A stretch of 64,000 nt of DNA from Catenuloplanes indicus. GTDB lineage: Bacteria > Actinomycetota > Actinomycetes > Mycobacteriales > Micromonosporaceae. Location: assembly GCF_030813715.1 (NCBI RefSeq), contig NZ_JAUSUZ010000001.1, positions 3,844,001-3,908,000 on the forward strand, in the 5' to 3' direction. A program made the position numbers and the translations under genes. The notes below the pieces were generated by a model. It was given only the letters and a program-made list of their open reading frames with translations, did not search any database and was not told where the DNA came from. This document shows positions 36,267 to 43,711 of this stretch, piece after piece (position 1 is the stretch's first letter; each line of letters begins with the position of its first letter).

Positions 36267-36698
36267 ATGACGAATCCGACCGCACCACGACTGCACACAG
36301 AGGACACCGGCGCGTCCCGGACGCTGCTGGACGGCGGCTGGTGGCCGCGCAGCACCGACCCGGCCGCCGAGATCCCCGGTCTCGTACTCGCCATCGATCG
36401 CCTGCACGGTCGCGTGCTCCGGCTGGTGCTCGCCGCCGACGGCTGGGACGACCACCCACGCCGGCTCCAAGTCGCACCGGGCCGGACGGTCCGGCTCGGC
36501 TACTTCGCCAGCCAACCGGTCAGCCTGCTCACCGCGCTCTGCGAGAACGGTGGCCGGGTAGACCTGCTGGTGGTGCCGCCCGGCGAGGAGCAGAGCCACG
36601 CGGACGCGGCGCTGCTGCTCGCCACCGAGATCGGCAATCCGATGCATGCGCCGCAGATCCTGCCGTCGGTCAAGGCGCGGGCGGTACCCGCCCGGTGA
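36267..36698 (+). CDS. DUF5994 family protein
   Basis: 143 residues from ATG with GGGAGGGA six bases upstream. TLLDGGWWPRSTDPAAEIPGL, RLVLAADGWDDHPRRL, GRTVRLGYFASQP and RVDLLVVPP match the actinobacterial DUF5994 family, which has no known function and often sits beside stress or signalling genes. It is cytoplasmic with no catalytic motif evident. Its TGA overlaps the GTG of the lipid kinase gene (GTGA), so the two are coupled. Confidence 0.82.
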   Translation: MTNPTAPRLHTEDTGASRTLLDGGWWPRSTDPAAEIPGLVLAIDRLHGRVLRLVLAADGWDDHPRRLQVAPGRTVRLGYFASQPVSLLTALCENGGRVDLLVVPPGEEQSHADAALLLATEIGNPMHAPQILPSVKARAVPAR

Positions 36699-37747
36699 TC
36701 GGCCGTACCTCGTTCCCGCCGCACCTGGGCCGCATCGGCCGCCGCCGGCCCCGGACGCACCCCGATCCGGTGCACACCCGGAGGCCAGGACCCCTGTCCG
36801 CGGTCATCGTGAATCCGGCCAAGGTGGCCGATCTCGCGACGCTCCGCCGCACGATCACCGGCACGCTCGCCGCCGCGGGCTGGCCGGCCCCGCTCTGGCT
36901 GGAGACGACCGTCGACGACCCCGGGGCCGGACAGGCCACCGCCGCGGTACGGGACGGCGCCGAGATCGTTCTCGTCTGCGGCGGTGACGGCACCGTCATG
37001 GCCTGCGTCACCGCGCTCGCCGGGACCGGCGTCGCCATGGCCGTGCTGCCGGCCGGCACCGGCAACCTGCTCGCCGCCAACCTCGGACTCACCGGCGACC
37101 TCGCCACCGCCCTCAAGGTCGTACTCCAGGGCGGCCGCCGCCACATCGACGTCGGCACCGCCGGCGACCGGAGCTTCGCCGTCATGGCCGGGATGGGCTT
37201 CGACGCCCACATGCTCGACGCGACCAACGCCACCGCGAAGAAGCACATCGGCTGGCTCGCCTACATCGGCGGCGCGCTCCGGCACCTACGCGGCCGTCAG
37301 ATGCGACTGGAGATCACCCTGGACGACCGGCCACCGTTCCACCGCCGCGCGCGGTCGGTGATCGTCGGCAACGTCGGCCGGCTCCAGGGCGGGATGCGAC
37401 TGCTGCACGACGCCCGGCCCGACGACGGCCTGCTCGACATCGCGATCCTCAGCCCGAGCACGCTGTGGCACTGGGCCGCGCTCGGCTGGGGCCTGCTCCT
37501 GCGCCGGCGGTCCGTACCCCGCATGGAGATCCTGACCGCCGCCCGGATAGACATCCGCGCCAGCCGTACGCAGCCACGCCAGCTCGACGGCGACCTCATC
37601 GCACCGGGCCGGCGACTGCTGATCACCGTACGCCCGGACGCCCTTCTGCTCTGTGTGCCGCAGCCCGCGAGCGCCCCGGACCTCGCCCGGGGCATCGGCA
37701 CGGCCGCCGCCGGGGCCGAAGGGCTCCGCGAACCGGTGCACTCCTGA
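36695..37747 (+). CDS. diacylglycerol/lipid kinase (YegS/DgkB-like)
   Basis: 350 residues from GTG overlapping the DUF5994 stop. After a ~35-residue basic N-terminal extension comes the DAGK catalytic domain: LSAVIVNPAKV, the nucleotide-binding GGDGTVMACVTALAG (~94-108) and LPAGTGNLLAANLGL. The C-terminal half has FAVMAGMGFDAHML and GRLQGGMRLLHDARPDDGLLDIAIL. These kinases phosphorylate diacylglycerol or related lipids with ATP and supply phosphatidic acid or modify glycolipids at the membrane. The last hydrophobic stretch (STLWHWAALGWGLLL) may associate with the membrane. Confidence 0.92.
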   Translation: MIGRTSFPPHLGRIGRRRPRTHPDPVHTRRPGPLSAVIVNPAKVADLATLRRTITGTLAAAGWPAPLWLETTVDDPGAGQATAAVRDGAEIVLVCGGDGTVMACVTALAGTGVAMAVLPAGTGNLLAANLGLTGDLATALKVVLQGGRRHIDVGTAGDRSFAVMAGMGFDAHMLDATNATAKKHIGWLAYIGGALRHLRGRQMRLEITLDDRPPFHRRARSVIVGNVGRLQGGMRLLHDARPDDGLLDIAILSPSTLWHWAALGWGLLLRRRSVPRMEILTAARIDIRASRTQPRQLDGDLIAPGRRLLITVRPDALLLCVPQPASAPDLARGIGTAAAGAEGLREPVHS

Positions 37748-37835
37748 GGCGCGTGCGTCGCAGCCCGTTTGCCGGACCGGAAGCGTGGTAACCGGGCAGC
37801 GCACGGTCAGCCCGCACCTGTGGAAAGGCACCGAT

Positions 37836-38957
37836 ATGAACCTCGACTTCCTCCGGCCGCTGCTGGACCATACCGGAGCATGGGTTTCTGTCTATCTGGA
37901 CGCCACCCGGGCCGGTGCGAACGCCGACCATGAGGTGGGTCTGCGCTGGCGTGCCCTGCGGGAACGGCTGGCGGAGCAGGGTGCCGACGACGCCACGCTG
38001 GACGCGGTGCGGACCGCGATCGAGAACCACCCCGTCGAGACCGGACGGTACGGACTTGCCGTCTTCGCGTGCGACGGCGAGGTGGTCATGGTCGAGACGC
38101 TGCCCGCTCCCCCGCCCGCCGACGAGGCCTGCCTGGCACCGCTGCCGCACGTCATGCCGCTGATCAGACAGCAGCACGCGCAGATCCCGTACGTCCGGGT
38201 CCTCACCGACCGGACCGGCGCCGACCTGGACGCGTTCTCCTCCGGCGGCGTCCCCCGGCACCGCGAGGTGACCGGCAGCGCCACGTTCCCGTTGCGGAAG
38301 GTCCAGGTCGGTGGCTGGTCGCACCGGCACTACCAGCAGGCCGTCGAGGAGTCCTGGAAGCGCAACGCCGGCGATGTGGCCGCCGCCGCAGCCGACCTGG
38401 CGGACAGCGTCGGCGCAGAGGTGATCGTGGTGGGCGGCGACGTCCGGGCCGTGCAGACCTTCGCGGGACGGCTGCCGAAGCGCTGGCAGGACCGGGTGGT
38501 CGCGACCGACGCCGGGTCCCGGCACGCCGGCGCGGACGAGTCGGCCCTGGACGACGTGACCGTTCAGGCCGTCGCCGACTGCGCCGACCGGCACACCCGC
38601 GAGATCGTCGACCGCTACCGGGCGCAGGCGGCGGACGGCACCGCGGGCAGCGGCCTGACCGACGTGGTCGCCCGCCTCCAGCGCCGCCAGGTCGACACGG
38701 TCCTGCTCGCCGACGACGCGTCCTCCACCGACACCCTGTGGATCACCCCGGACGACCCGGCGCTCATCTCGGTCGACGACCACGTGCTCCGCGAGGCCGG
38801 CGTCGAGAACCCGCAGAAGGTCCGGGCGGACGCGGGCCTGGTTCGCGCCATCGCCGGCTCCGGCGCGAGCCTCGTCCTGACCGCCCCGGACGACGGCCCG
38901 CTGCCACACGGCATCGGCGCGGTCCTGCGCTACGCGGACGCCACCCCGGCGGGCTGA
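37836..38957 (+). CDS. baeRF / Vms1-type peptidyl-tRNA hydrolase-like protein
   Basis: 373 residues from ATG at 37836 with GGAAAGG eight bases upstream. WVSVYLDATRAGANADHEVGLRWR, VVMVETLPAPPPADEACLAPLPH, GGWSHRHYQQAVEESWKRNAGD and VIVVGGDVRAVQTFAGRLP place it in the bacterial release-factor-1-like group related to eukaryotic eRF1 and Vms1/ANKZF1. The GGWSHRHYQQ segment corresponds to the catalytic-loop region. Relatives rescue stalled ribosomes or hydrolyse peptidyl-tRNA. The exact bacterial role is unproven. The gene closes the codirectional stress cluster. Confidence 0.82.
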   Translation: MNLDFLRPLLDHTGAWVSVYLDATRAGANADHEVGLRWRALRERLAEQGADDATLDAVRTAIENHPVETGRYGLAVFACDGEVVMVETLPAPPPADEACLAPLPHVMPLIRQQHAQIPYVRVLTDRTGADLDAFSSGGVPRHREVTGSATFPLRKVQVGGWSHRHYQQAVEESWKRNAGDVAAAAADLADSVGAEVIVVGGDVRAVQTFAGRLPKRWQDRVVATDAGSRHAGADESALDDVTVQAVADCADRHTREIVDRYRAQAADGTAGSGLTDVVARLQRRQVDTVLLADDASSTDTLWITPDDPALISVDDHVLREAGVENPQKVRADAGLVRAIAGSGASLVLTAPDDGPLPHGIGAVLRYADATPAG

Positions 38958-39017
38958 CCGCCCGGTGCCGGCACGTCGGCGTCCGCGGAGGAACGCGGGC
39001 CGGCCGGCGCCGGGGTT

Positions 39018-39548
39018 TCAGGCGCCGGGGTTCCAGTCGGCCGGAAGGCCGGACTGCGCGGCCACGTCGGCGAAGCTGTAGTAGTCGTCATTGCTGGCGA
39101 TCTTGGATCCGCGAATCTTCAGCACGGTGACCGCCGGAACCTTGAACGCCTTCGGCGCACCCTTGATGTGCCCGCTGAACGTCCACCCGAACACGATCTC
39201 GTCGCCGTGCCGCTCCGCCCAGCGCAGATCGCCGTGCACGCCGTCGATACCGCCGTAGGTGTTCGCCACCCACTGCTCGACGCCCGCCGGCCCGACGAAG
39301 ACCGGCCCGAACGCATGGTCGGTGTAGCGGCCGTCCTTGGTGAACAGCGCGCCGAGCCGCTTACCGTCACCCGCGTTCCACGCCGCCAGCCAGTCCTTGA
39401 CGATCCGCGGCGCGTGCCGGCCACGCTCCTGGTCGTGTGCGGCGTGCGCGACCGGCGCCGCCGACGCGGTGGACACGGCCGCCGCCGGCACGACGACACC
39501 CAACGTGACGACCGTGGCGACACCGGCGACGATGCGCTTGATGTTCAT
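39018..39548 (-). CDS. secreted SnoaL/NTF2-fold protein
   Basis: 176 residues from ATG at 39548 with GGGGGGA upstream. Signal peptide ~1-30 (KRIVAGVATVVTLGVVVPAAA... ending TASAAP). The mature part has a SnoaL-like cone: IVKDWLAAWNAGDGKRLGALFTKDGRYTDH, GPAGVEQWVANTYGG and FGWTFSGHIKG. Members of this fold range from polyketide cyclases to ligand-binding proteins without enzyme activity. The exported form is unusual for cyclases. A dyad-symmetric site lies in its promoter/leader. Confidence 0.8.
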   Translation of the reverse strand: MNIKRIVAGVATVVTLGVVVPAAAVSTASAAPVAHAAHDQERGRHAPRIVKDWLAAWNAGDGKRLGALFTKDGRYTDHAFGPVFVGPAGVEQWVANTYGGIDGVHGDLRWAERHGDEIVFGWTFSGHIKGAPKAFKVPAVTVLKIRGSKIASNDDYYSFADVAAQSGLPADWNPGA

Positions 39549-39561
39549 GGCGAGATCCCCC

Positions 39562-39599
39562 CTAAGACAACGACTGTAAGTTAACGCTTGTTGCCTTAG
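39562..39599 (-). promoter_or_regulatory. dyad operator candidate upstream of the SnoaL-like gene
   Basis: CTAAGACAAC (39562-39571) is mirrored by GTTGCCTTAG (39590-39599), 9 of 10 pairs, around an 18-base AT-rich core containing GTTAAC. It lies 13 bases upstream of the start, immediately beyond the ribosome site, and contains a -10-like TACAGT on the minus strand. TetR or MarR type repressors bind sites of this size. No cognate regulator gene is adjacent. Confidence 0.5.
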
Positions 39600-39714
39600 A
39601 AGCTTGGCGGCCGGCCCGGGACACCACGTCGGCAATCACTGCCTATATCACCCGGGCCGATGCCGGCTACGTAGTCGGCATCGGCCCGGAACCCTGCTGA
39701 GCGGCGGCGGGCGA

Positions 39715-39764
39715 TCAGCCATTGAGCAGCTGCCGCGACATCACGATCCGCTGGACCTGGGTCG
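39715..39764 (-). repeat. direct repeat copy 1: 3' tail of an acyl-CoA dehydrogenase gene
   Basis: Fifty bases nearly identical to 40442-40491 (about six differences; the 26-base block from CGACATCACG through CTGGACCTGG is exact). On the minus strand it encodes TQVQRIVMSRQLLNG and a stop, the standard C-terminus of acyl-CoA dehydrogenases. The sequence upstream on that strand does not continue the enzyme. The two copies bracket broken secretion-toxin genes, so they mark a recombination or integration scar. Confidence 0.7.
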
Positions 39765-39774
39765 CGACTGCCGG

Positions 39775-40109
39775 CAGATCCGCGAGGCGCGCGGCAACCG
39801 TGGCGTCGGCCAGCCTCTCCGAGACGATCAACCACTATCGGATCCGTCTTCCAGGCCACGCTCGCCGACTTCGAGCGCCTCGAGGCCGAGACCGCCGCGG
39901 AAGACGCACCGTGGGGCGGCGACGATCTGGGCATGCTTATCGGCGAGATCTACCAGGGGGCGTACGCGATGGCGTTCAACTGCCTGTACTCGAACCTGGA
40001 CACGATGGGCGACTACAGCTATCAGCTCTCGGTCGCGTACGACGCGTACGACGCGGTCGAGGAAGAGATCGCGCGGCGGCTGGCCCGGATCGGGTCGGCG
40101 CTGGGCTAG
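39775..40109 (+). pseudogene. WXG100-like type VII secretion protein, broken 5' end
   Basis: From 39840 one frame reads GSVFQATLADFERLEAETAA, then a DLGMLIGEIYQGAYAMAFNC stretch, and ends EEIARRLARIGSALG with a stop at 40107-40109. This is a helical WXG100/ESX-type small secreted protein of the kind found next to CpnT-like toxins. The matching N-terminus (ATVASASLSETINHY) is in another frame just upstream, and no start codon connects them. The gene is therefore frameshifted and truncated by the acyl-CoA dehydrogenase tail repeat. The next remnant, at 40145, has the same origin. Confidence 0.55.
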
Positions 40110-40144
40110 CCCGGCGGCACAACTGCGCACGGGGGAGGCACGGA

Positions 40145-40301
40145 GTGGGTCTGCAGTTGCCGGATGAACTGATCGAGGCACTCGGCATGCTGGGTTTCAC
40201 TGGAGCTCGACGGCCGCCTGGACGGCAGCGGCACCTGGCGCGATCTGGGCTGGCTGGAGGACGAGTACGGCGAGTACGAGTCGTACGAGCGCTGGGAGTG
40301 A
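40145..40301 (+). pseudogene. CpnT-like WXG100 toxin gene, internally deleted relic
   Basis: GTG start with GGGGGAGG upstream, then VGLQLPDELIEALGMLGF, the highly conserved opening of the WXG100-like N-terminal domain of large type VII-secreted polymorphic toxins. After 18 codons the reading jumps to another frame (LELDGRLDGSGTWRDLGWLE ... ESYERWE, stop at 40299-40301), which looks like the end of a different protein. Almost the whole toxin between them is gone. The relic indicates that a T7SS toxin locus once stood here. Confidence 0.5.
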
Positions 40302-40441
40302 CAGAGGATCCCACCGGCCGATGGAACCGGGATGTCTCGGCGATCGCGGATTCCCGGTCCCGGCACCTCCCACAGCCGCATGTCTTCGCGCCCCGGCGGG
40401 CCGGACGTCGGTCCGGCACCACCGGGGTTCACATTCGGCTT

Positions 40442-40513
40442 TCAGCCCTTCAGCAGCTGCCTCGACATCACGATCCGCTGGACCTGGTTCGTGCCCTCGT
40501 AGATTTGGGTGAA
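40442..40513 (-). repeat. direct repeat copy 2: acyl-CoA dehydrogenase 3' tail (longer copy)
   Basis: The minus strand reads FTQIYEGTNQVQRIVMSRQL, LKG, stop: 23 codons of the acyl-CoA dehydrogenase C-terminus, in better condition than the copy at 39715. Bases 40442-40491 form the shared direct repeat. The enzyme gene does not continue beyond 40513. A 3'-gene-end duplication of this kind can arise from site-specific integration into the gene's end followed by excision or deletion. Confidence 0.7.
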
Positions 40514-40961
40514 CAACGCACACATACCCTCTGAGCTGCTGAAACTCGTCGCTTGATCGGCTTGCCCAGCATTTCCCCAGCATTCCTGCCGCCATGCGGC
40601 ATGATCGGCAATCGGGGGATGCGGCGGCCCCCGCCAGACACCTCTAGATTCGGCGCCGTGCTCAGCATCAGCCTAATCCATTTCGATGCAACACAGCTCC
40701 AGCCGGTCGACCCCGAGCCTGCCTCGCGGCTCACCAACGCTCCCAGACACGGCCACAACCTACAGCCGCCGTACGCTTCCGCAGCAGCGGCACGCACGCC
40801 GCTCGACAACAGCACGCCCCAAATCAACCCGTCCCTGATTCAGAAATGCCTCGTGGGATACGTGCCCCAGATCAAGTTTGAATACCTGATCTTGGATACA
40901 TAGAGAGAGCGGAGACTTGCTCTCGGTAGCCTTTTTCGCTCACCCTCCCTAGACTGCCGTC
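40514..40961. other. gene-free stretch before the defence operon
   Basis: About 450 bases. Open frames here (for example 40553-40903 on the plus strand) have no family similarity, poor start context and no coding pattern, so I call no gene. GC content falls toward 40,900, where the foreign module begins. TAGACT at 40950-40955 ends six bases before the GTG of the next gene and may be the -10 of a leaderless promoter. Confidence 0.5.
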
Positions 40962-41651
40962 GTGGTTGACGCCGAAGTTGCACCGCCGACGAGTCGCGAG
41001 CAGGACGCCGTGCGAGTCTTGTTGATCATCGCCGCCGCCGGCACTCCGGTCACCCCCGCCACGGCCACGTCGGATGCCGGCCTAGCCGACGCGGTCTCGG
41101 TTCTCGAAACGCAAGTAAAGCTTCAGAAGATCGATTTCTGGGTGCGCAATCCAGACTTTTTGGCGCTAACACTGTTGAAGGACTTCGAGACGAGCCGCGA
41201 GCCGTACCTGCTGGAACTCGCTGATCAGATCTTGGCGTCCGAGGAGCCTGAGGTCCGCAGGTACCCGATGCTTCGTCATCTATTCGGCGCGTATGAACCG
41301 CTCGACCACGCCCTCGGTGTCCTGCGCCTCGCAGGGCTTGTCGTTCGCCGCAAGCGGGGGAATCCGGGACACATCCAACAGCATGACTATTACTTAACTT
41401 CGCGAGGCCGCGCAGCGGTCGACAAGATCCTCTTAGAAGCGCCCGCTTTTACCTATTTTGTCGAGCGGGTCAATCTGGTAGCAGCCCTTACTGAGGGTTA
41501 CGGCGGCACACAGCTTAAAGCCCGCCAGTACCTGCATGAAGAGTATCGCGACACCGCCATCGGGGATCGGATCGGCAGTGTCGCGGCGCGGGCCAGGTCG
41601 CGTCTGACTGAGCTGAAGGCCGAAGCGGCCGGAATGGGGTCTTCCCGATGA
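40962..41651 (+). CDS. small winged-helix-like component of an SMC-nuclease defence module
   Basis: 229 residues from GTG, no ribosome site visible, possibly leaderless. All-helical at the start with a likely winged helix in the middle: LRHLFGAYEPLDHALGVLRLAGLVVRRKRG, then a beta-wing HDYYLTSRGRAAVDKIL. The tail (QYLHEEYRDTAIGDRIGSVA) is helical and charged. Its ATGA stop overlaps the ATPase start by 4 bases, so the products are made together. Position and size match the 'middle component' of ABC-three-component systems or LmuC of Lamassu. I cannot name a family from the sequence alone. Lower GC and different codon use from the upstream genes suggest transfer. Confidence 0.72.
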   Translation: MVDAEVAPPTSREQDAVRVLLIIAAAGTPVTPATATSDAGLADAVSVLETQVKLQKIDFWVRNPDFLALTLLKDFETSREPYLLELADQILASEEPEVRRYPMLRHLFGAYEPLDHALGVLRLAGLVVRRKRGNPGHIQQHDYYLTSRGRAAVDKILLEAPAFTYFVERVNLVAALTEGYGGTQLKARQYLHEEYRDTAIGDRIGSVAARARSRLTELKAEAAGMGSSR

Positions 41652-43639
41652 CAAGCGGTGACGCTAGCCAGGACTTGCCGGACCGCATCGCGGCGGCCGC
41701 GGGGGTCGCCCGGAAGCGCGTTCTGGAGGTCTTTCAAGAGTTCGGATTTCCCCTGGCAACTTCAGCAGCGCTGCCCCGTCGGCTATCGGTACACCGTCTG
41801 CGCATTTCGGGTGAACGGACCGTCGAGCCGCAGGGTCCTTTCGACACGACCCTTACCTTCAACGATGGCCTGACCGCCCTCGTTGCCCATAACCTCAAAG
41901 GCAAGACCAGCGTGCTGGAGTTGATCACCTGGTGCCTTCGTGGCACGCATCGCGATGATCTTCAAGGGGTAGTCAAGTCGTGGATCTCCGAGCTCGACTG
42001 CGACGCGCTGGTGGCAGGACGAGCGCTAGGGTTCCGGCTCACCATGGACCATGGGGAGATCTATGGCGCTCGCATCTTGTCTGCACCAGCGCTGGACGCG
42101 CTGAAGGGTGTTCGGGCTGCCAAGCCGGCCGAGGGTGTCACCGAGGTAGTCGCGGTGCACGATGCGGCTGCATACGGCGACGCGGTAGCTGGGCTGATGC
42201 TAGACCTGTTGAACCTCGGACGTCTCGAGAATGCCTCTGCGCAGGCGGCGAGCGGTAAGGCCACGCATGGATGGCCGACGTATTTCGGCGCCCTTTACCT
42301 GCCAGCCGGCGGTGACCGAGCCCTGCTCGGCGATGTCGTGATGGGTGGACTCGCTGGCCGACTTCTACAGGTCTTTCTCGACCTGCCAAGCGCCGCCTTG
42401 CTGACACGGGTCAAGGCGACTCGTGACGCGCGGGCGGCCAGCACGAAGATGCAGTCGGCCGACTCCGCGCGACTGTGGGCTCAGCAGGCGCATCTGTTCG
42501 AGCAGGCGACGAGGCAGTTGGAAGAAGCGCAGACGCGGCTTCGGCAACTGACCGACGACAGAGAACCAGTTGAATCAGTCACGGCTCTGGCCGGGGCTGT
42601 CACTCGTCTCGGCTCGGACCTGCTGACGGTTGAGCAGAATCTCAGATCGGCTTCCGAACTTCACGTCACGGTCCGTCAGCAGCGCCAGGCCGATGAGAAG
42701 ACTGTGAATGACGTCCGGGAGAGCGCCTTCGCGCGCGCCTTCTTTCACTCGCTCGATCTCGTCGCTTGTCCTCGATGCGAGTCGCCGGTAACGAAGGCCC
42801 GACAGACCGCGGAACGGGAGACACACGCCTGTGCCGTGTGTACCAGTTCGGTAGCTGTTGACGAGAGCGGAAGTGATCGGGAGCAGGTTGAACGGGAGGC
42901 ACAGGCCAGGCTAGCCGCAAGTCAGCGAGCCGAGCGGGAGGCTCATGTGCAGTTAGGCATCGCGGCTAGGCAGGCGGATGCCGTGCGTGCAGCGCTCACG
43001 GATGCCGAACAGCGCCTCCGGCTCGCAGAACAAGCCGCGGAGGCGGGAGAGCGCGCGGAGCTGACCGGCACTATCGCGCGCCTTGAGGGCGTGCTGAGTG
43101 TCGTCCAGCCTCCACCCCGAGTACCGACATCTCTTGATGACGTTGATCGCGTGCTTGATGCCGCGGTCTCACTGCTGGAGGCCGACGGGACCCGGGCTAG
43201 CGAGAGCCTGTTCGCCGCCTTGAACAAGGCGATCGTCGAAACGGCGCACCGGTTCGGCATGAGGGACCTTTATGAGGTGAAGATCGACAGGGCGGCTCGC
43301 CTGCAAGTTTTCAAGGTTGGCGGCCCCCGGGAGTGGTTTGGCAAGCAGGCGAGCGGTGAACGCCTTCGCCTGCGCATCGCCGTGGTCGTTGCGCTCATCA
43401 GGGTAGGTACTGAGTATGGTCTCGCGACCCATCCCGGTCTCCTTCTGATCGACAGTCCGAAGGCGGAGGAGGTACAGGAGACCGACGCGACGGCACTGTT
43501 TGCTGAGCTGGAGCAGCTTGCGTCAGAGATTCCTGGCCTTCAGGTCGTCCTCACCACGATCGACGAGGCTCTGGCAGAGAAGGTGTTGACTAGTTCCAAC
43601 ATCATTGCGCCGGGGGCGCCCGGAGGGCCATTGTGGTAA
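41648..43639 (+). CDS. SMC/Rad50-like ATPase with paired CxxC motifs
   Basis: 663 residues. N-terminal ATPase lobe with Walker A in LVAHNLKGKTSVLELITWCL (A80-HNLKGKTS; alanine replaces the usual first glycine). A long charged coiled coil (~260-520) is interrupted by CPRC (~374) and CAVC (~394), a zinc-binding hook or finger. The C-terminal lobe has an ABC signature (ASGERLRLRIAVVVAL, ~566-581) and Walker B LLLIDSPKAEEVQE (~598-611), where the catalytic Glu position is shifted and DSPK replaces DEP. This is the architecture of LmuB in Lamassu and the ATPases of ABC-three-component systems: DNA-sensing SMC-like switches that unleash a partner nuclease. It is operonic with both neighbours. Confidence 0.82.
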   Translation: MTSGDASQDLPDRIAAAAGVARKRVLEVFQEFGFPLATSAALPRRLSVHRLRISGERTVEPQGPFDTTLTFNDGLTALVAHNLKGKTSVLELITWCLRGTHRDDLQGVVKSWISELDCDALVAGRALGFRLTMDHGEIYGARILSAPALDALKGVRAAKPAEGVTEVVAVHDAAAYGDAVAGLMLDLLNLGRLENASAQAASGKATHGWPTYFGALYLPAGGDRALLGDVVMGGLAGRLLQVFLDLPSAALLTRVKATRDARAASTKMQSADSARLWAQQAHLFEQATRQLEEAQTRLRQLTDDREPVESVTALAGAVTRLGSDLLTVEQNLRSASELHVTVRQQRQADEKTVNDVRESAFARAFFHSLDLVACPRCESPVTKARQTAERETHACAVCTSSVAVDESGSDREQVEREAQARLAASQRAEREAHVQLGIAARQADAVRAALTDAEQRLRLAEQAAEAGERAELTGTIARLEGVLSVVQPPPRVPTSLDDVDRVLDAAVSLLEADGTRASESLFAALNKAIVETAHRFGMRDLYEVKIDRAARLQVFKVGGPREWFGKQASGERLRLRIAVVVALIRVGTEYGLATHPGLLLIDSPKAEEVQETDATALFAELEQLASEIPGLQVVLTTIDEALAEKVLTSSNIIAPGAPGGPLW

Positions 43640-43711
43640 GTAACCAGCCGACATGAACGTCACGGAGCAGACGGAAGTCGACCCGGAGGTCAGCACCAGC
43701 AGGGGGTAGCG

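Noticed and set aside
40553-40903. 116-codon plus-strand ORF before the defence operon
   Set aside because: Composition and low-complexity pattern are not protein-like, no ribosome site, no family; treated as intergenic.
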